DNA of 64,000 nucleotides from Williamsia serinedens (GTDB taxonomy: Bacteria > Actinomycetota > Actinomycetes > Mycobacteriales > Mycobacteriaceae): the NCBI RefSeq assembly GCF_024171725.1, contig NZ_JAMTCG010000007.1, forward strand, positions 241,885-305,884, read 5' to 3'. Below the pieces are notes generated by a model. That model saw only the letters and a program-made list of their open reading frames with translations, searched no databases and had not been told where the DNA came from. How positions within the stretch are numbered: the stretch's first letter is position 1; every line of letters starts with the position of its first letter. The position numbers were made by a program, and so were the translations under genes. Below, in pieces: positions 1 to 8,473 of the stretch.

Positions 1-783
1 GATGAGCGGGCTGTTGGAGATCATCACCGCGACCACGAACGGGAAGTGGTGGTTGATCTTCGACGTCGCAGCACCCCACCAGACGGCGACCATGATCAGC
101 TTCAGCGCGATGATCATGTCGACGAACGGGAACAGGAACGCGACGGCCATCAGGAAGTACTGATCGGAGCGCGCCGCGAGGAAGATCGCCTTGTCCCGCA
201 GACCCACGACGGCGAGCAGGACGACCGTGGCGAGCGGGAACGCCCAGTTCATGATCCCGGCACCCCCCGGCCCCCCGCTGACGCCGTCGGACGCCAGCGA
301 CCAGCCCAGGGTCACCAGCAGACCGGCGTAGAGAGCCACGTCGACGACCGTTCGGGTGTCACCCCCGGTGAAGGGCACCTTGGTCGGCCAGGGTGCGAGC
401 CGGATCGTCCCGGGCCGCAACCAGTAGGTGAACCCACCCACCGGCGGGAAGAACCGCATCGTCAACGGGCCGGAGCCACAGCCGAACCCGAGCACCTCGA
501 ACAACACGGTGAACATGACGAACTTCTGGTAGACGATCGGCTCGGTCCACCACTCCCCGATCTGTCCCCACCCTCCGATGCCGGGGGTGGTCGCGATGAT
601 GATGGCCAGCGGGATCACCAGGTAGGCAACCATCTTCACGACGTAGAACAGGTAGGCACCGGCGGGTGTGCCGAAACCCTGTTCTCCCCAGTGCTGTACC
701 TGCAGCTTGATGCGGTCGAGATGGGGACGACGACGCCACTCGGCGAGGTCGACGTCGGGAAGGGTGGGTGAGAGCAGGCCCAT
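1..783 (-). CDS. DUF3556 transmembrane protein (3' part cut by window edge)
   Basis: The reading frame opens with ATG at 783 and runs off the left edge, giving about 261 residues. It begins MGLLSPTLPDVDLAEW and has several hydrophobic segments (around residues 45-65, 85-100, 150-170 and 185-230), so it is an integral membrane protein. The opening, with a tryptophan-rich start, a 'GFGTP' turn, a 'TPGIGG' loop and 'RFFPPVGG', matches my memory of the DUF3556 family of mycolate-containing actinobacteria, whose function is unknown. It reads in the same direction as the acyl-CoA ligase upstream of it (38 nt gap), so the two may be co-transcribed and act on lipids; that link is inference. Confidence 0.75.
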   Translation of the reverse strand, partial: MGLLSPTLPDVDLAEWRRRPHLDRIKLQVQHWGEQGFGTPAGAYLFYVVKMVAYLVIPLAIIIATTPGIGGWGQIGEWWTEPIVYQKFVMFTVLFEVLGFGCGSGPLTMRFFPPVGGFTYWLRPGTIRLAPWPTKVPFTGGDTRTVVDVALYAGLLVTLGWSLASDGVSGGPGGAGIMNWAFPLATVVLLAVVGLRDKAIFLAARSDQYFLMAVAFLFPFVDMIIALKLIMVAVWWGAATSKINHHFPFVVAVMISNSPLI

Positions 784-821
784 GGCAGAACTTTCTCGGT
801 GGGTGCGGATGGAGTACGGGA

Positions 822-2294
822 TCAGGCGACGGGGGCGACCTGGCGTCGCAACGATGGTTTGTCGATCTTGCCGACGGGGTTCTTGGGGATGTCGTCCACG
901 ACCGTGATCGTCACCGGGCGCTTGTATCGGGCGAGGTGCTCGGCGATGTGTGCGTCGATCGCGTCCTCGGTGAGCGACGCGTCGCGGTTGAGCGAGACGA
1001 ACAGGACCGGTTCCTCGCCGCGCGTCGGATGCGGACGGCCGACCACCGCGGCCTCGCGAACACCGTCGAGCAGGTACACGACGGACTCGATCTCGCGGGG
1101 ATAGATGTTCTCGCCGTTGCGGATGATCATGTCCTTCGAGCGGTCGACGAGGGTGAGATACCCCTCGTCGTCGAGGAACCCGACGTCACCGGTGTGCAAC
1201 CATCCGTCGACGAGGGTCTTGGCGGTCTCCTCGGGGCGTCCGAGGTAGCCGCGCATGACGTTCGGTCCCTGGATGAGCACCTCGCCGGGCCGTCCGTCGG
1301 TGATCGTCTCCCCGTCGGCGTCGACGATGCGGACCGTCTGACCGGGCATGGCACGTCCGACGGTGCCCGGCTTGCGCGGACCGTCGACGGGGTTCAGCGT
1401 CGACGCGCACGTCCCCTCCGACAGCCCGTAGCCCTCGATCACCGGGACGCCATAGCGGCTCTCGAAGCGCCGCAACACCTCCGCGCTCGCCGGCGCGGCG
1501 CCACAGATGACGTACCGCAGCGACGAGGTGTCCGGGGTGACCGTCTCCGGCAGGTCGACGAGCATCGCGTAGATCGCGGGCACAGCCGAGAAGAAGGTGG
1601 GCCGCGCCGCCTCGACACGGTCGAACAGAGTCCGCGGGTCGAAACGCCCGGCGATCGTGGTCCGGCCCCCTGCCGCGAGCGCGGACATCACACCGGCGAC
1701 GATGCCGTTCACGTGGAACAGCGGCAGGATCAGCAGGCTGTGGGCGGTGGAGTCCATCGACATCTCGGCGATGCTGGACGAGACCATCGCGCTCAGATTC
1801 GCGTGATCGAGCATCACGCCCTTGGGTTTCCCCGTGGTCCCACTGGTGTAGATGAGCAATGCGAGGTCGTCGGGTTCGGCCAGGACGTCGGAACCCACCG
1901 GGGGATCGCCGGCGTCGGCAGCGGCATGCAGGTCGGTCACGACCCGGAAGCCCTCCGGTATCGCGGCCGTCAGCTCCGGGATGGTGACGACCACCCGCGC
2001 TGCGCAGTCGCCCAGCTGGTAGGCGATCTCGTGTCTGCCCAGGGCGGGGTTCACCGGCGTGGCCGCGGCCCCCAGTCGCCACGCCGCGAACAACGCCACC
2101 ACCAGATCCGCGGTGTTCGGCACCACGACCGCCACCACGGTCCCCCGCGTGAGACCGGCGGCGGCCAACACGCGTGCAGCCCGGACCACGGCCGCGTCGA
2201 ACGTGGCCGCGGTGTAGACGGTCGTGTCGTCGGCGACGATCGCCGCATCGGGGTCCTGCATGGCGCGGCGGCCGGGGATGTCGGGCAGGTGCAT
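822..2294 (-). CDS. Long-chain fatty-acid-CoA ligase-like AMP-binding protein
   Basis: A 490-residue member of the ANL adenylating superfamily. It would activate a carboxylic acid with ATP to an acyl-adenylate and then load it on CoA. The P-loop YTSGTTGKPKG lies at about residues 149-159. It is followed by the 'YGLSEGTC' A5-type motif, 'GWLHTGDVGFLD' (A7, the ATP-ribose Asp), 'DRSKDMIIRNGENIYP' (A8 hinge) and the C-terminal 'NPVGKIDK' carrying the catalytic lysine (A10). Length and motif order are normal, so the enzyme looks intact. The substrate cannot be read from sequence, though the family and the DUF3556 neighbour suggest a fatty acid. A PucR-type regulator diverges from it 229 nt upstream. 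Confidence 0.88.
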   Translation of the reverse strand: MHLPDIPGRRAMQDPDAAIVADDTTVYTAATFDAAVVRAARVLAAAGLTRGTVVAVVVPNTADLVVALFAAWRLGAAATPVNPALGRHEIAYQLGDCAARVVVTIPELTAAIPEGFRVVTDLHAAADAGDPPVGSDVLAEPDDLALLIYTSGTTGKPKGVMLDHANLSAMVSSSIAEMSMDSTAHSLLILPLFHVNGIVAGVMSALAAGGRTTIAGRFDPRTLFDRVEAARPTFFSAVPAIYAMLVDLPETVTPDTSSLRYVICGAAPASAEVLRRFESRYGVPVIEGYGLSEGTCASTLNPVDGPRKPGTVGRAMPGQTVRIVDADGETITDGRPGEVLIQGPNVMRGYLGRPEETAKTLVDGWLHTGDVGFLDDEGYLTLVDRSKDMIIRNGENIYPREIESVVYLLDGVREAAVVGRPHPTRGEEPVLFVSLNRDASLTEDAIDAHIAEHLARYKRPVTITVVDDIPKNPVGKIDKPSLRRQVAPVA

Positions 2295-2510
2295 CGGTTC
2301 TCCGGATCATGTGACGACGGTGGGCGCACCCACGGTACGAAGCGCCGTGTGACGCAGGCCATATCCCGGGACGACACAGTTTCGATCGGTATTTGTCCCC
2401 GCAAGACAACTGCGCGACATCGACCCCTGGCGCCCGTCGGTCCAGACCGGACGACGCGCACCGGTGTGAACTGCAGATCTCGATCAGCACCGCGGGCGAT
2501 GATCAACCGC

Positions 2511-2516
2511 TACCGT
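2511..2516 (+). promoter_or_regulatory. Putative -10 hexamer TACCGT, near-leaderless start of the PucR-type gene
   Basis: TACCGT ends 7 nt before the GTG at 2524, so a transcript starting 7 nt after the hexamer would begin at or next to the start codon. The same hexamer lies exactly 6 nt before two other host starts in this window. No good -35 is visible, which is common for actinobacterial promoters. Confidence 0.4.
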
Positions 2517-2523
2517 CAGCGGC

Positions 2524-3795
2524 GTGACCGACGACGTTGTGCCCGCCGACGATCTCGACGGCGCGGCCGCGTTCGTCGTCGACCAGGTGCACGCCGATCT
2601 GGCCCGCGACATCACCGGCGAGGCACGACTGATCCGCGACGTCCTCGAACACGAGATCTCCGAGCTGCGGGGCGACCCGCAACTGCTCGAGCTCCTCGGG
2701 GCGAGCGTGGAGGGGAACGTCACCACCTTCCTGCAGGTCGTCCACGACGGGGTGTCCACGGCGCAGCTGCAGGCGCCGACCGCCGCGATCGACTACGCCC
2801 GCCACCTGGCGAGGACGGCCGCGCCGGTCACCGCCCTGGTGCGCGCCTATCGCCTCGGCTACAACACGTTCATGGACCGCGTCTACGGGCGGATGGCCCT
2901 CCTCGACGTCGATCCCGCCCTTCGACTGCCCGTGTTCCACCGGATCCACCAGGTCGGATCGTCGTACATCGACTGGGTGTCCGAGACCGTGGTCCGCGAG
3001 TACCAGGAGGAGCGCGAGCGCTGGCTGTCGCACCGCGACGCTCAACGCGCACACCACATCCGGCAGATCCTGACCGGCCCTGACGACATCGACCCGACGA
3101 CCGCGTCGGCGACACTCGACTACGGCCTCGACCGAACCCACCGCGCGGTCATCGCCTGGATCACCGACACCGCGGTCCGCGAGGCGCACAACCTGACCCG
3201 GGAGGTCCGTTCCCACGCGGAGCGCAGCGGAGCAACGGCGGCCGCGCTGGTCGTCCCCGTCGACGACCGCACCGTCTGGGCCTGGTTCCCGGTCGCAGGC
3301 GACCATCGCGGTCCGCACGACGGCGCCGGTCCGGTGCCCGGCCCACCGGCGACCCCGGGCATCCGCCTGGCGCTGGGCGCGGCGCACGCGGGTCTGGCCG
3401 GGTTCCGCCGGTCGCATCGGGAGGCGACCGAGGCGCGTCGGATCGCGTCGCTCGCCGGCGGGGACGGTGCGGGGACAGTCGACTACACCGCGCCCGGGGT
3501 GGCGATCGCCGCACAGCTCACGCGCGAACCGACCGCCGTCGACGACTGGGTGGCCCGCGTCCTGGGCGACCTCGCCCGACCCAGCGAGCAGGCAGAGCGA
3601 CTCCGTGTCACCCTGCGAGAGTTCCTGCGGCGCAACGGTAGTCACAAGGCGACAGCAGCCGCGCTGCACCTGCATCCGAACACCATCAAGTACCGCGTCG
3701 CGGCGGCGGAGCGTGCACTGGGCGCACCACTGCCGTCCCACCGCCTCGACGTCGAGGTGGCGCTCCTCGTGACGCAGTGGAGACGGCCGGGCTGA
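2524..3795 (+). CDS. PucR/CdaR-type transcriptional regulator
   Basis: A 423-residue protein started by GTG. The C-terminal 60 residues carry the helix-turn-helix typical of PucR/CdaR regulators: 'LREFLRRNGSHKATAAALHL' followed by 'HPNTIKYRV' at about residues 358-388. The N-terminal half is helical and resembles the RsbRD/GGDEF-like sensor part of such regulators; I see no known ligand-binding motif. It diverges from the acyl-CoA ligase gene and could control that operon (inference). The 3' end lies 7 nt from the converging TetR gene. A -10-like TACCGT just before the start suggests a leaderless mRNA. Confidence 0.85.
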   Translation: MTDDVVPADDLDGAAAFVVDQVHADLARDITGEARLIRDVLEHEISELRGDPQLLELLGASVEGNVTTFLQVVHDGVSTAQLQAPTAAIDYARHLARTAAPVTALVRAYRLGYNTFMDRVYGRMALLDVDPALRLPVFHRIHQVGSSYIDWVSETVVREYQEERERWLSHRDAQRAHHIRQILTGPDDIDPTTASATLDYGLDRTHRAVIAWITDTAVREAHNLTREVRSHAERSGATAAALVVPVDDRTVWAWFPVAGDHRGPHDGAGPVPGPPATPGIRLALGAAHAGLAGFRRSHREATEARRIASLAGGDGAGTVDYTAPGVAIAAQLTREPTAVDDWVARVLGDLARPSEQAERLRVTLREFLRRNGSHKATAAALHLHPNTIKYRVAAAERALGAPLPSHRLDVEVALLVTQWRRPG

Positions 3796-3802
3796 CCGCC
3801 TG

Positions 3803-4345
3803 TCAGCTGTCGCCGACCATCGCGGCGAGGGTGCTCGCCATCTCACGGACAGCAGCGTCCGGCGGCCGATGGGTGACGATGCCCTCGATGACGAAGGTCA
3901 TCATGCGACACAGCGCGTCGACGCGATCGGCGTCCATCGTCGACGGCAGCGCCGCCCGCGTCACCGTCTCGGCCAACCCGTGGAAGTTGTCGTGCCATTC
4001 GTCGACGGCCGGCGAGGACAGACGCCGCGTGTGGACGGCGTCGACGAGGGATCCCAGCTCCGTCAACCGGGTGGCCGCCAGCAGGAAGAGGTGCTCGATG
4101 GACGAGTCGTCCAGCGATCCGATCTCGGCCAGTGCCGATTCCAGCAGCTCGTCGAGAACCGCGACCAGCAGCTCGTCCTTGTCGGTGAAGTACCAGTAGA
4201 CCGTCGTGGAGGTCACGTCGGCCCGTCGCGCGATCCGCGCCACGGACACGTCCGCGTACCCCTCTGCGATGAACAGTTCCCGGGCTGCGGCGACGATCTC
4301 ACCACGCTTCTCGTCCCGGTCGCGGGCGCGGCGGTTCCGTGGCAT
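3803..4345 (-). CDS. TetR-family transcriptional repressor
   Basis: A 180-residue protein. I chose ATG 4345 (MPRNRRARDRDEKR) because the classical TetR DNA-binding domain starts directly after it. The HTH is 'ISVARIARRADVTSTTVYWYF'-like at about residues 30-52 ('VARIARRADVTSTTVYWYF' is visible), followed by 'DKDELLVAVLDELL'. An upstream extension of the frame would run into the divergent promoter region and has no conserved content. The C-terminal ligand-binding part is not assignable to a ligand. It diverges from a hydrolase gene 73 nt away with a palindrome in between, the usual arrangement for an autoregulated repressor controlling its neighbour. Confidence 0.87.
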   Translation of the reverse strand: MPRNRRARDRDEKRGEIVAAARELFIAEGYADVSVARIARRADVTSTTVYWYFTDKDELLVAVLDELLESALAEIGSLDDSSIEHLFLLAATRLTELGSLVDAVHTRRLSSPAVDEWHDNFHGLAETVTRAALPSTMDADRVDALCRMMTFVIEGIVTHRPPDAAVREMASTLAAMVGDS

Positions 4346-4367
4346 GTCCCGATCGTATCTTGACCGC

Positions 4368-4397
4368 TTGACAAGAAGTGGGCTAGTTTCTTGTCGA
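4368..4397. promoter_or_regulatory. Palindromic operator between the TetR gene and the hydrolase gene
   Basis: TTGACAAGAA (4368-4377) and TTCTTGTCGA (4388-4397) form an inverted repeat with one mismatch and a 10-nt spacer. It sits between the divergent starts at 4345 and 4419. The left arm contains TTGACA, a consensus -35. This is a natural binding site for the TetR protein encoded at 3803-4345. Confidence 0.6.
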
Positions 4398-4418
4398 GCA
4401 TTCAAGAGAGAGGCTGCC

Positions 4419-5339
4419 GTGAGCGGAGAAGTGACCGTCGACACGCGTGACTTCCTGTCGTCGGGGGTTCGGTGCACCGCCGACGTGCACATCCCGGCCG
4501 TCGGGGACGGAGGCGGCCGGGTCCCCGTGATCGTCATGGCGCACGGGTTCGGGTCCCCGCGGACACTCAGCCTCCCGAGGTACGCCCGCGAGTTCGCCGC
4601 TGCCGGCTACGCGGTCGTGCTGTTCGACTACCGGTACTTCGGCGACAGCGACGGCGAACCGCGACAGCTCCTGGACATCCCCTCCCAACTCGCCGACTGG
4701 CGGGCAGCGATCTCCTTTGCCCGGTCCCTGCCCGAGGCCGACCCCGACCGGGTCGTCGGCTGGGGCACCTCGTTCGCCGGCGGGCACGTCCTCACCCTCG
4801 CCGCCGAGGGTCAGCCGTTCGCCGCGGTGGTCGCCCAGGTGCCTCATCTGAGCGGACCGGCCGCCGTGCGGGCGACCGGTCTGCGCTCCGCGCTCCGGCT
4901 CGCACCTGCCACCGTCGTCGACGTCGTCCGAGCCCTGCGCGGTGCGCCCCCGCGCTATGTGCACTCGATCGGCGCGCCGGGCACCACAGCGGTGATGACC
5001 GCGCCCGGTGCGGAGCAGGCGTTCGAGGAGATGGCCCGCCAGTCCGGTTTCGTCCGTGGCACCGTCCCCGAGACGGTCGCGGCCCGGATCCTCCTGCACA
5101 TCGGCCGTTACTCACCCATCAGGACCGTTGCCCGCATCGCGTGCCCGGTGCTGATCCAGGTCGCCGACGGCGACGACATCGCGCCGGCCGCGGCCGCCCG
5201 TGCCGCGGCCGCGAAGATTCCTCGCTCGACGGTGCGCGAGTACACCGGAGGGCACTTCGACCCCTACAACGATCCCCTGTTCCCGCAGGTGATCCGCGAC
5301 GTCCTCGATTTCCTGTCCGCGACCGTCCGGGCCACCTGA
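4419..5339 (+). CDS. Alpha/beta-hydrolase (Xaa-Pro peptidase / dienelactone hydrolase-like)
   Basis: A 306-residue soluble hydrolase started by GTG 4419, with the purine-rich sequence GAGAGAGG just upstream as ribosome binding site. It shows the oxyanion-strand 'VIVMAHGFGSPR' at about residues 37-48, 'LFDYRYFGDSDGEP', the nucleophile elbow 'GWGTSFAGGH' (Gly-Thr-Ser-Phe-Ala-Gly, residue about 120), 'DGDDIAPA' supplying the probable acid and 'GGHFDPY' supplying the catalytic histidine. These resemble DUF1749/X-Pro dipeptidyl-type hydrolases. Substrate unknown. Divergence from a TetR gene with a shared palindrome suggests it is induced by the compound it acts on (inference). Confidence 0.82.
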   Translation: MSGEVTVDTRDFLSSGVRCTADVHIPAVGDGGGRVPVIVMAHGFGSPRTLSLPRYAREFAAAGYAVVLFDYRYFGDSDGEPRQLLDIPSQLADWRAAISFARSLPEADPDRVVGWGTSFAGGHVLTLAAEGQPFAAVVAQVPHLSGPAAVRATGLRSALRLAPATVVDVVRALRGAPPRYVHSIGAPGTTAVMTAPGAEQAFEEMARQSGFVRGTVPETVAARILLHIGRYSPIRTVARIACPVLIQVADGDDIAPAAAARAAAAKIPRSTVREYTGGHFDPYNDPLFPQVIRDVLDFLSATVRAT

Positions 5340-5355
5340 GAGGTCATGGAGACCG

Positions 5356-6495
5356 TCAGGACAGGTGGTTCGTGTCGTTGACCAGCCGCACCGAAGTCCC
5401 GCCGTCGGCGTAGAACTCGGCCATCGACAGGGACGCAAGGTCCAGGTGCAGCTTGAAGAGGATCGACGGGCCGACGTCGAGGGCATGGCGCAGAACGGTT
5501 TTGATCGGCGTGACATGGCTGACCACCACGACGTTGCCGGGACCGTACTGCGAGACGACCTCCCGGGTCGCCTCGCGCACACGCTCGGTGACGGCCTCGA
5601 AGCTCTCGCCGCCGGGCGGGGCGACGGTGACGTCGGACATCCACGCGCGGTGCAGGTCCGGGTCCCGCTGCGACGCCTCGGTGAAGGTCAGGCCCTCCCA
5701 CTCACCGAAGTCGGTCTCGGTGAAGCCCTCCACCTCGTGCACCGGCAGTCCGACACGGCGGGCGATCGCGTCGGCCGTCGCCCGCGCACGGGACAGCGGG
5801 CTCGACACGATGGCGGCGATACCGCCCTTCGACGCGATGCGGTGGGCGACCCGATCGGCCTGCTGCACACCGAGTGCGGTGAGCTCGGGGTTCCCGCGGC
5901 CGCTGTAGCGACGGTCCACCGACAGTGCGGTCTGGCCGTGACGCACCAGCAGGAGGCGTGTCGGCGTGCCGGTGGCCCCGGTCCACCCGGGTCCCGTCCC
6001 TGCGGGCTTCGCTGTGGTCGTCGCGGGAGCAGCTGAGTCGCTTGCCTTCTCGATCGGCGCCGACCGCTCGGGCGTGGTCGCCACCTGCCCCTCGGTCTGG
6101 GCGTCCATGGCCTCGTTGGCGAGCCGGTCCGCGTGGGAGTTCTTCGCCCGGGGGATCCAGGCGAAGTCGACGCGCGAGAACTCGACGACGAGATCCCGGG
6201 CCTGCTCGGCGAGCGGGATCATGTCCGGGTGCTTGACCTTCCACCGACCCGACATCTGTTCGACGACGAGCTTGGAGTCCATCCGCACCCAGACCTCGTC
6301 GGCGTCGAGGTCCCTCGCGGCACCCAATCCGGCGATGAGGCCGCGATATTCGGCGACGTTGTTGGTGGCCCGGCCGATGTACTCCTTGCGCTCGGCGAGC
6401 ACCGACTCGTGGTCGGCGTCCCACACCACCGCGCCGTACCCGGCGACGCCGGGGTTGCCCCGCGATCCCCCGTCGGCCTCGACGATGACCCGCAC
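5356..6495 (-). CDS. Bifunctional ribonuclease HI / histidine (acid) phosphatase fusion
   Basis: A 379-residue two-domain protein. Residues 1-135 are RNase HI, with 'IVEADGGSRGNPG' (first catalytic Asp), 'NNVAEYRGLIAGL' (Glu), 'VRMDSKLVVEQM' (Asp) and 'HADRLANEAM' (His/Asp). After an Ala/Thr/Pro linker, residues from about 180 form a phosphoglycerate-mutase-like phosphatase, with 'LLLVRHGQT' (catalytic RHG), 'SPLSRARATA', 'ETDFGEWEG' and 'VVVSHVTPIK' (second catalytic His). This matches the M. tuberculosis Rv2228c type, where the phosphatase half acts as a CobC-like alpha-ribazole phosphatase. GTG 6495 was chosen because it lies 2 nt after the upstream stop and starts directly at the RNase H strand. 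Confidence 0.92.
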   Translation of the reverse strand: MRVIVEADGGSRGNPGVAGYGAVVWDADHESVLAERKEYIGRATNNVAEYRGLIAGLGAARDLDADEVWVRMDSKLVVEQMSGRWKVKHPDMIPLAEQARDLVVEFSRVDFAWIPRAKNSHADRLANEAMDAQTEGQVATTPERSAPIEKASDSAAPATTTAKPAGTGPGWTGATGTPTRLLLVRHGQTALSVDRRYSGRGNPELTALGVQQADRVAHRIASKGGIAAIVSSPLSRARATADAIARRVGLPVHEVEGFTETDFGEWEGLTFTEASQRDPDLHRAWMSDVTVAPPGGESFEAVTERVREATREVVSQYGPGNVVVVSHVTPIKTVLRHALDVGPSILFKLHLDLASLSMAEFYADGGTSVRLVNDTNHLS

Positions 6496-6497
6496 GC

Positions 6498-7235
6498 TCA
6501 GACCCCGGACTCGTGCGTGCGGACGATCACCGCACCGCACTCCTCGCATCGGAGGACCTCGTCGGCATCGGCCTTGCCGTAGCGGGCGAGGGTGCCACGG
6601 TCGATCTCCATGCGGCACGCGCCGCACCGCGCCTGCCGCAGCAGGCCGGCGCCCACCCGCCCGCGCGCCACCTGCTGGTCGTAGATCGCGAGCAGCGCGG
6701 GATCGACACGCGCGCGGATCTCGTCGCGGTGCCGCGCCGCCGACGCCGCCTGGACGTCGATGTCGCCGACGGCGGCGTCGGCCTTCTCCCGTGCCTGCGC
6801 CAGCTCGACCTCGGTGTGCGTGACGAGCGCTCCGCAGCGCAGCTCCTCGGCGGCGGTGGCCTCCTGGCGTTCCATCACCTCGAGCAGCTCCTCCTCGAGG
6901 ATGCCCCGGCGACGGGACAGCCCGGCCAACTCGTGCCCGATCTCGACGAGCGCCTTGCCCTGCAGGGTCCCACCGTCACGCAGCGCGGTGTCCTTCTGCT
7001 CGCGGGTGGTCAGCACGGCGATCTCGTTCTCCAGCCGGCGCACCTCCCGCTCCTGGTCCTCGGCCGCGATCTGTGCGGCGACGGCCGCGTCGCGATGGAC
7101 GCGGAGTGACTCGACCAACTGGTCGACGGCGGCGACCTCCGGTGCGGTGGTACGACGGTGCGCGGCGCGGGCCACCTCGGCGTCGGCGTCGGCCAACTCC
7201 AGGAGCAGGCGCTGGGCGGCGGGATCAGCCCTCAT
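6498..7235 (-). CDS. Coiled-coil protein with C-terminal C4 zinc ribbon
   Basis: A 245-residue protein. Residues 10-170 are Ala/Glu/Arg-rich heptad-like helix (long coiled coil). The C-terminus holds two CxxC pairs, 'CGACRMEID' and 'CEECGAVIV', about 24 residues apart, forming a zinc ribbon. This is the DUF164/C4-type zinc-ribbon family (Rv2229c type). The ribbon may bind nucleic acid, but no reaction is known. Its stop is 2 nt from the RNase HI/phosphatase start, and the Nif3 gene lies 49 nt upstream, so the three form one operon. Confidence 0.85.
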   Translation of the reverse strand: MRADPAAQRLLLELADADAEVARAAHRRTTAPEVAAVDQLVESLRVHRDAAVAAQIAAEDQEREVRRLENEIAVLTTREQKDTALRDGGTLQGKALVEIGHELAGLSRRRGILEEELLEVMERQEATAAEELRCGALVTHTEVELAQAREKADAAVGDIDVQAASAARHRDEIRARVDPALLAIYDQQVARGRVGAGLLRQARCGACRMEIDRGTLARYGKADADEVLRCEECGAVIVRTHESGV

Positions 7236-7284
7236 CGACAGCTGGGGTCCTCTCGGGGTTCGGCGTCACGGCAGACTCGCGACC

Positions 7285-8424
7285 CTACTCGCCGGACCCG
7301 CCGTCACCGGCGGCGTGCACGGTGAACGGGTCGGTCGGGGCCTCGAAGACGTCCACGACGAGCGAGGGGTCCCAGGCCGAGACGACGCCGGCGACCTGTG
7401 CGCACCACGGGAACTCGGTGGCCCAGTGACCCGCGTCGACGAGTGCGGGCCCTCCGGTGCGCAGGTGTTCGTCGGCGGGGTGGTGGCGCAGGTCCGCGGT
7501 GACGAACACGTGGGCGCCCGAGGCGGTGGCCGCGTCGAGGAGCGAATCCCCCGCCCCGCCGCACACGGCGACGGTCGCGACCTCGGCGTCCGGATCCCCG
7601 GCCACACGCACGCCCCACGGCGCGAGGTGCAGTGCCGATGCGACGTGATCGGCGAACGCCGACAGCGTCGTCGGTTCGGCGAGACGCCCCACCCGGCCCA
7701 ACCCGCGGTCCTCGGCGAGCGCCGCCTGCACGAGCACGTCGAACGCCGGCTCCTCGTAGGGGTGCGCGTCGCGGAGAGCGGCGAGGACGGCGTCACGACG
7801 CGAACGCGGCGCGACCATCTCGAGCCGGTCCTCGACGACCGTCTCGATCTCGCCCCGGGTGCCGATGTGCGGCGTGGCGGCGTCGCCGGGGAGGAACTGA
7901 CCGCTGCCCGTCACCTGCCAGCGGCAGCGACTGTAGTCCCCGATCGCCCCGGCGCCCGCGCGGAACATCGCGTCGGCCACGGCGTCGGTGTCCCCGACGG
8001 GGACGAACACCACCCACTTGTCGAGGGCGGGTGCGGTGGTCGGCTGCAGCGGACGGGTGTCGAGCACGCCCAGCGCGTCGGCGAGCGCGTCGGAGACGCC
8101 GGGACGGGCGATGTCGGCGTTGGTGTGCGCCGTGACCAGTGCACATCCCGCCCGCACGAGGCGGTGGACGATGCGTCCCTTGGGGGTGTGCGCGCCGACG
8201 GTGTCGACCCCGCGGAGCAGCAGGGGGTGGTGGGCGACGATCAGCTCGACGCCGTGCGCGATCGCGTGGTCGACGACGGCGTCGGTGACGTCGACGCAGA
8301 CGAGCACGGCGGTCACGGTGTCGAGCGGGTCACCGCAGACCAGCCCGACGCTGTCCCAGCTCTCGGCGAGGTGGGGTGGGTAGTGCTCATCGATCAACTC
8401 GACGAGATCTCCGACCGCGGCCAT
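7285..8424 (-). CDS. Nif3-like dinuclear metal-centre protein
   Basis: A 379-residue Nif3/YqfO-family protein; ATG 8424 begins MAAVGDLVELIDEHYP, the usual family start. Visible conserved blocks are 'AESWDSVGLVCGDP', 'VIVAHHPLLLRG' (seen as 'LIVAHHPLLL', two metal-binding His), 'HTNADIA' and the C-terminal 'VFVTADLRHHPADEH' plus 'DAGHWATE' (metal ligands). Its length includes the PII/CutA-like insertion found in longer Nif3 proteins ('DAHPYEEPAFDV' in the middle). Family members hexamerise and bind two metals; the physiological role is unsettled. First gene of the probable operon leading to the RNase HI fusion. Confidence 0.9.
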   Translation of the reverse strand: MAAVGDLVELIDEHYPPHLAESWDSVGLVCGDPLDTVTAVLVCVDVTDAVVDHAIAHGVELIVAHHPLLLRGVDTVGAHTPKGRIVHRLVRAGCALVTAHTNADIARPGVSDALADALGVLDTRPLQPTTAPALDKWVVFVPVGDTDAVADAMFRAGAGAIGDYSRCRWQVTGSGQFLPGDAATPHIGTRGEIETVVEDRLEMVAPRSRRDAVLAALRDAHPYEEPAFDVLVQAALAEDRGLGRVGRLAEPTTLSAFADHVASALHLAPWGVRVAGDPDAEVATVAVCGGAGDSLLDAATASGAHVFVTADLRHHPADEHLRTGGPALVDAGHWATEFPWCAQVAGVVSAWDPSLVVDVFEAPTDPFTVHAAGDGGSGE

Positions 8425-8473
8425 GGGGTCCGCCCTTCTGTGGTGTCGTCCGTCGTTCGTGATGTGCGCTTGA

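Noticed and set aside
768..3083. 771-residue plus-strand open frame
   Set aside because: It mirrors the acyl-CoA ligase on the opposite strand, is extremely Arg/His-rich and ends in the wrong frame of the PucR-type gene; a high-GC shadow.
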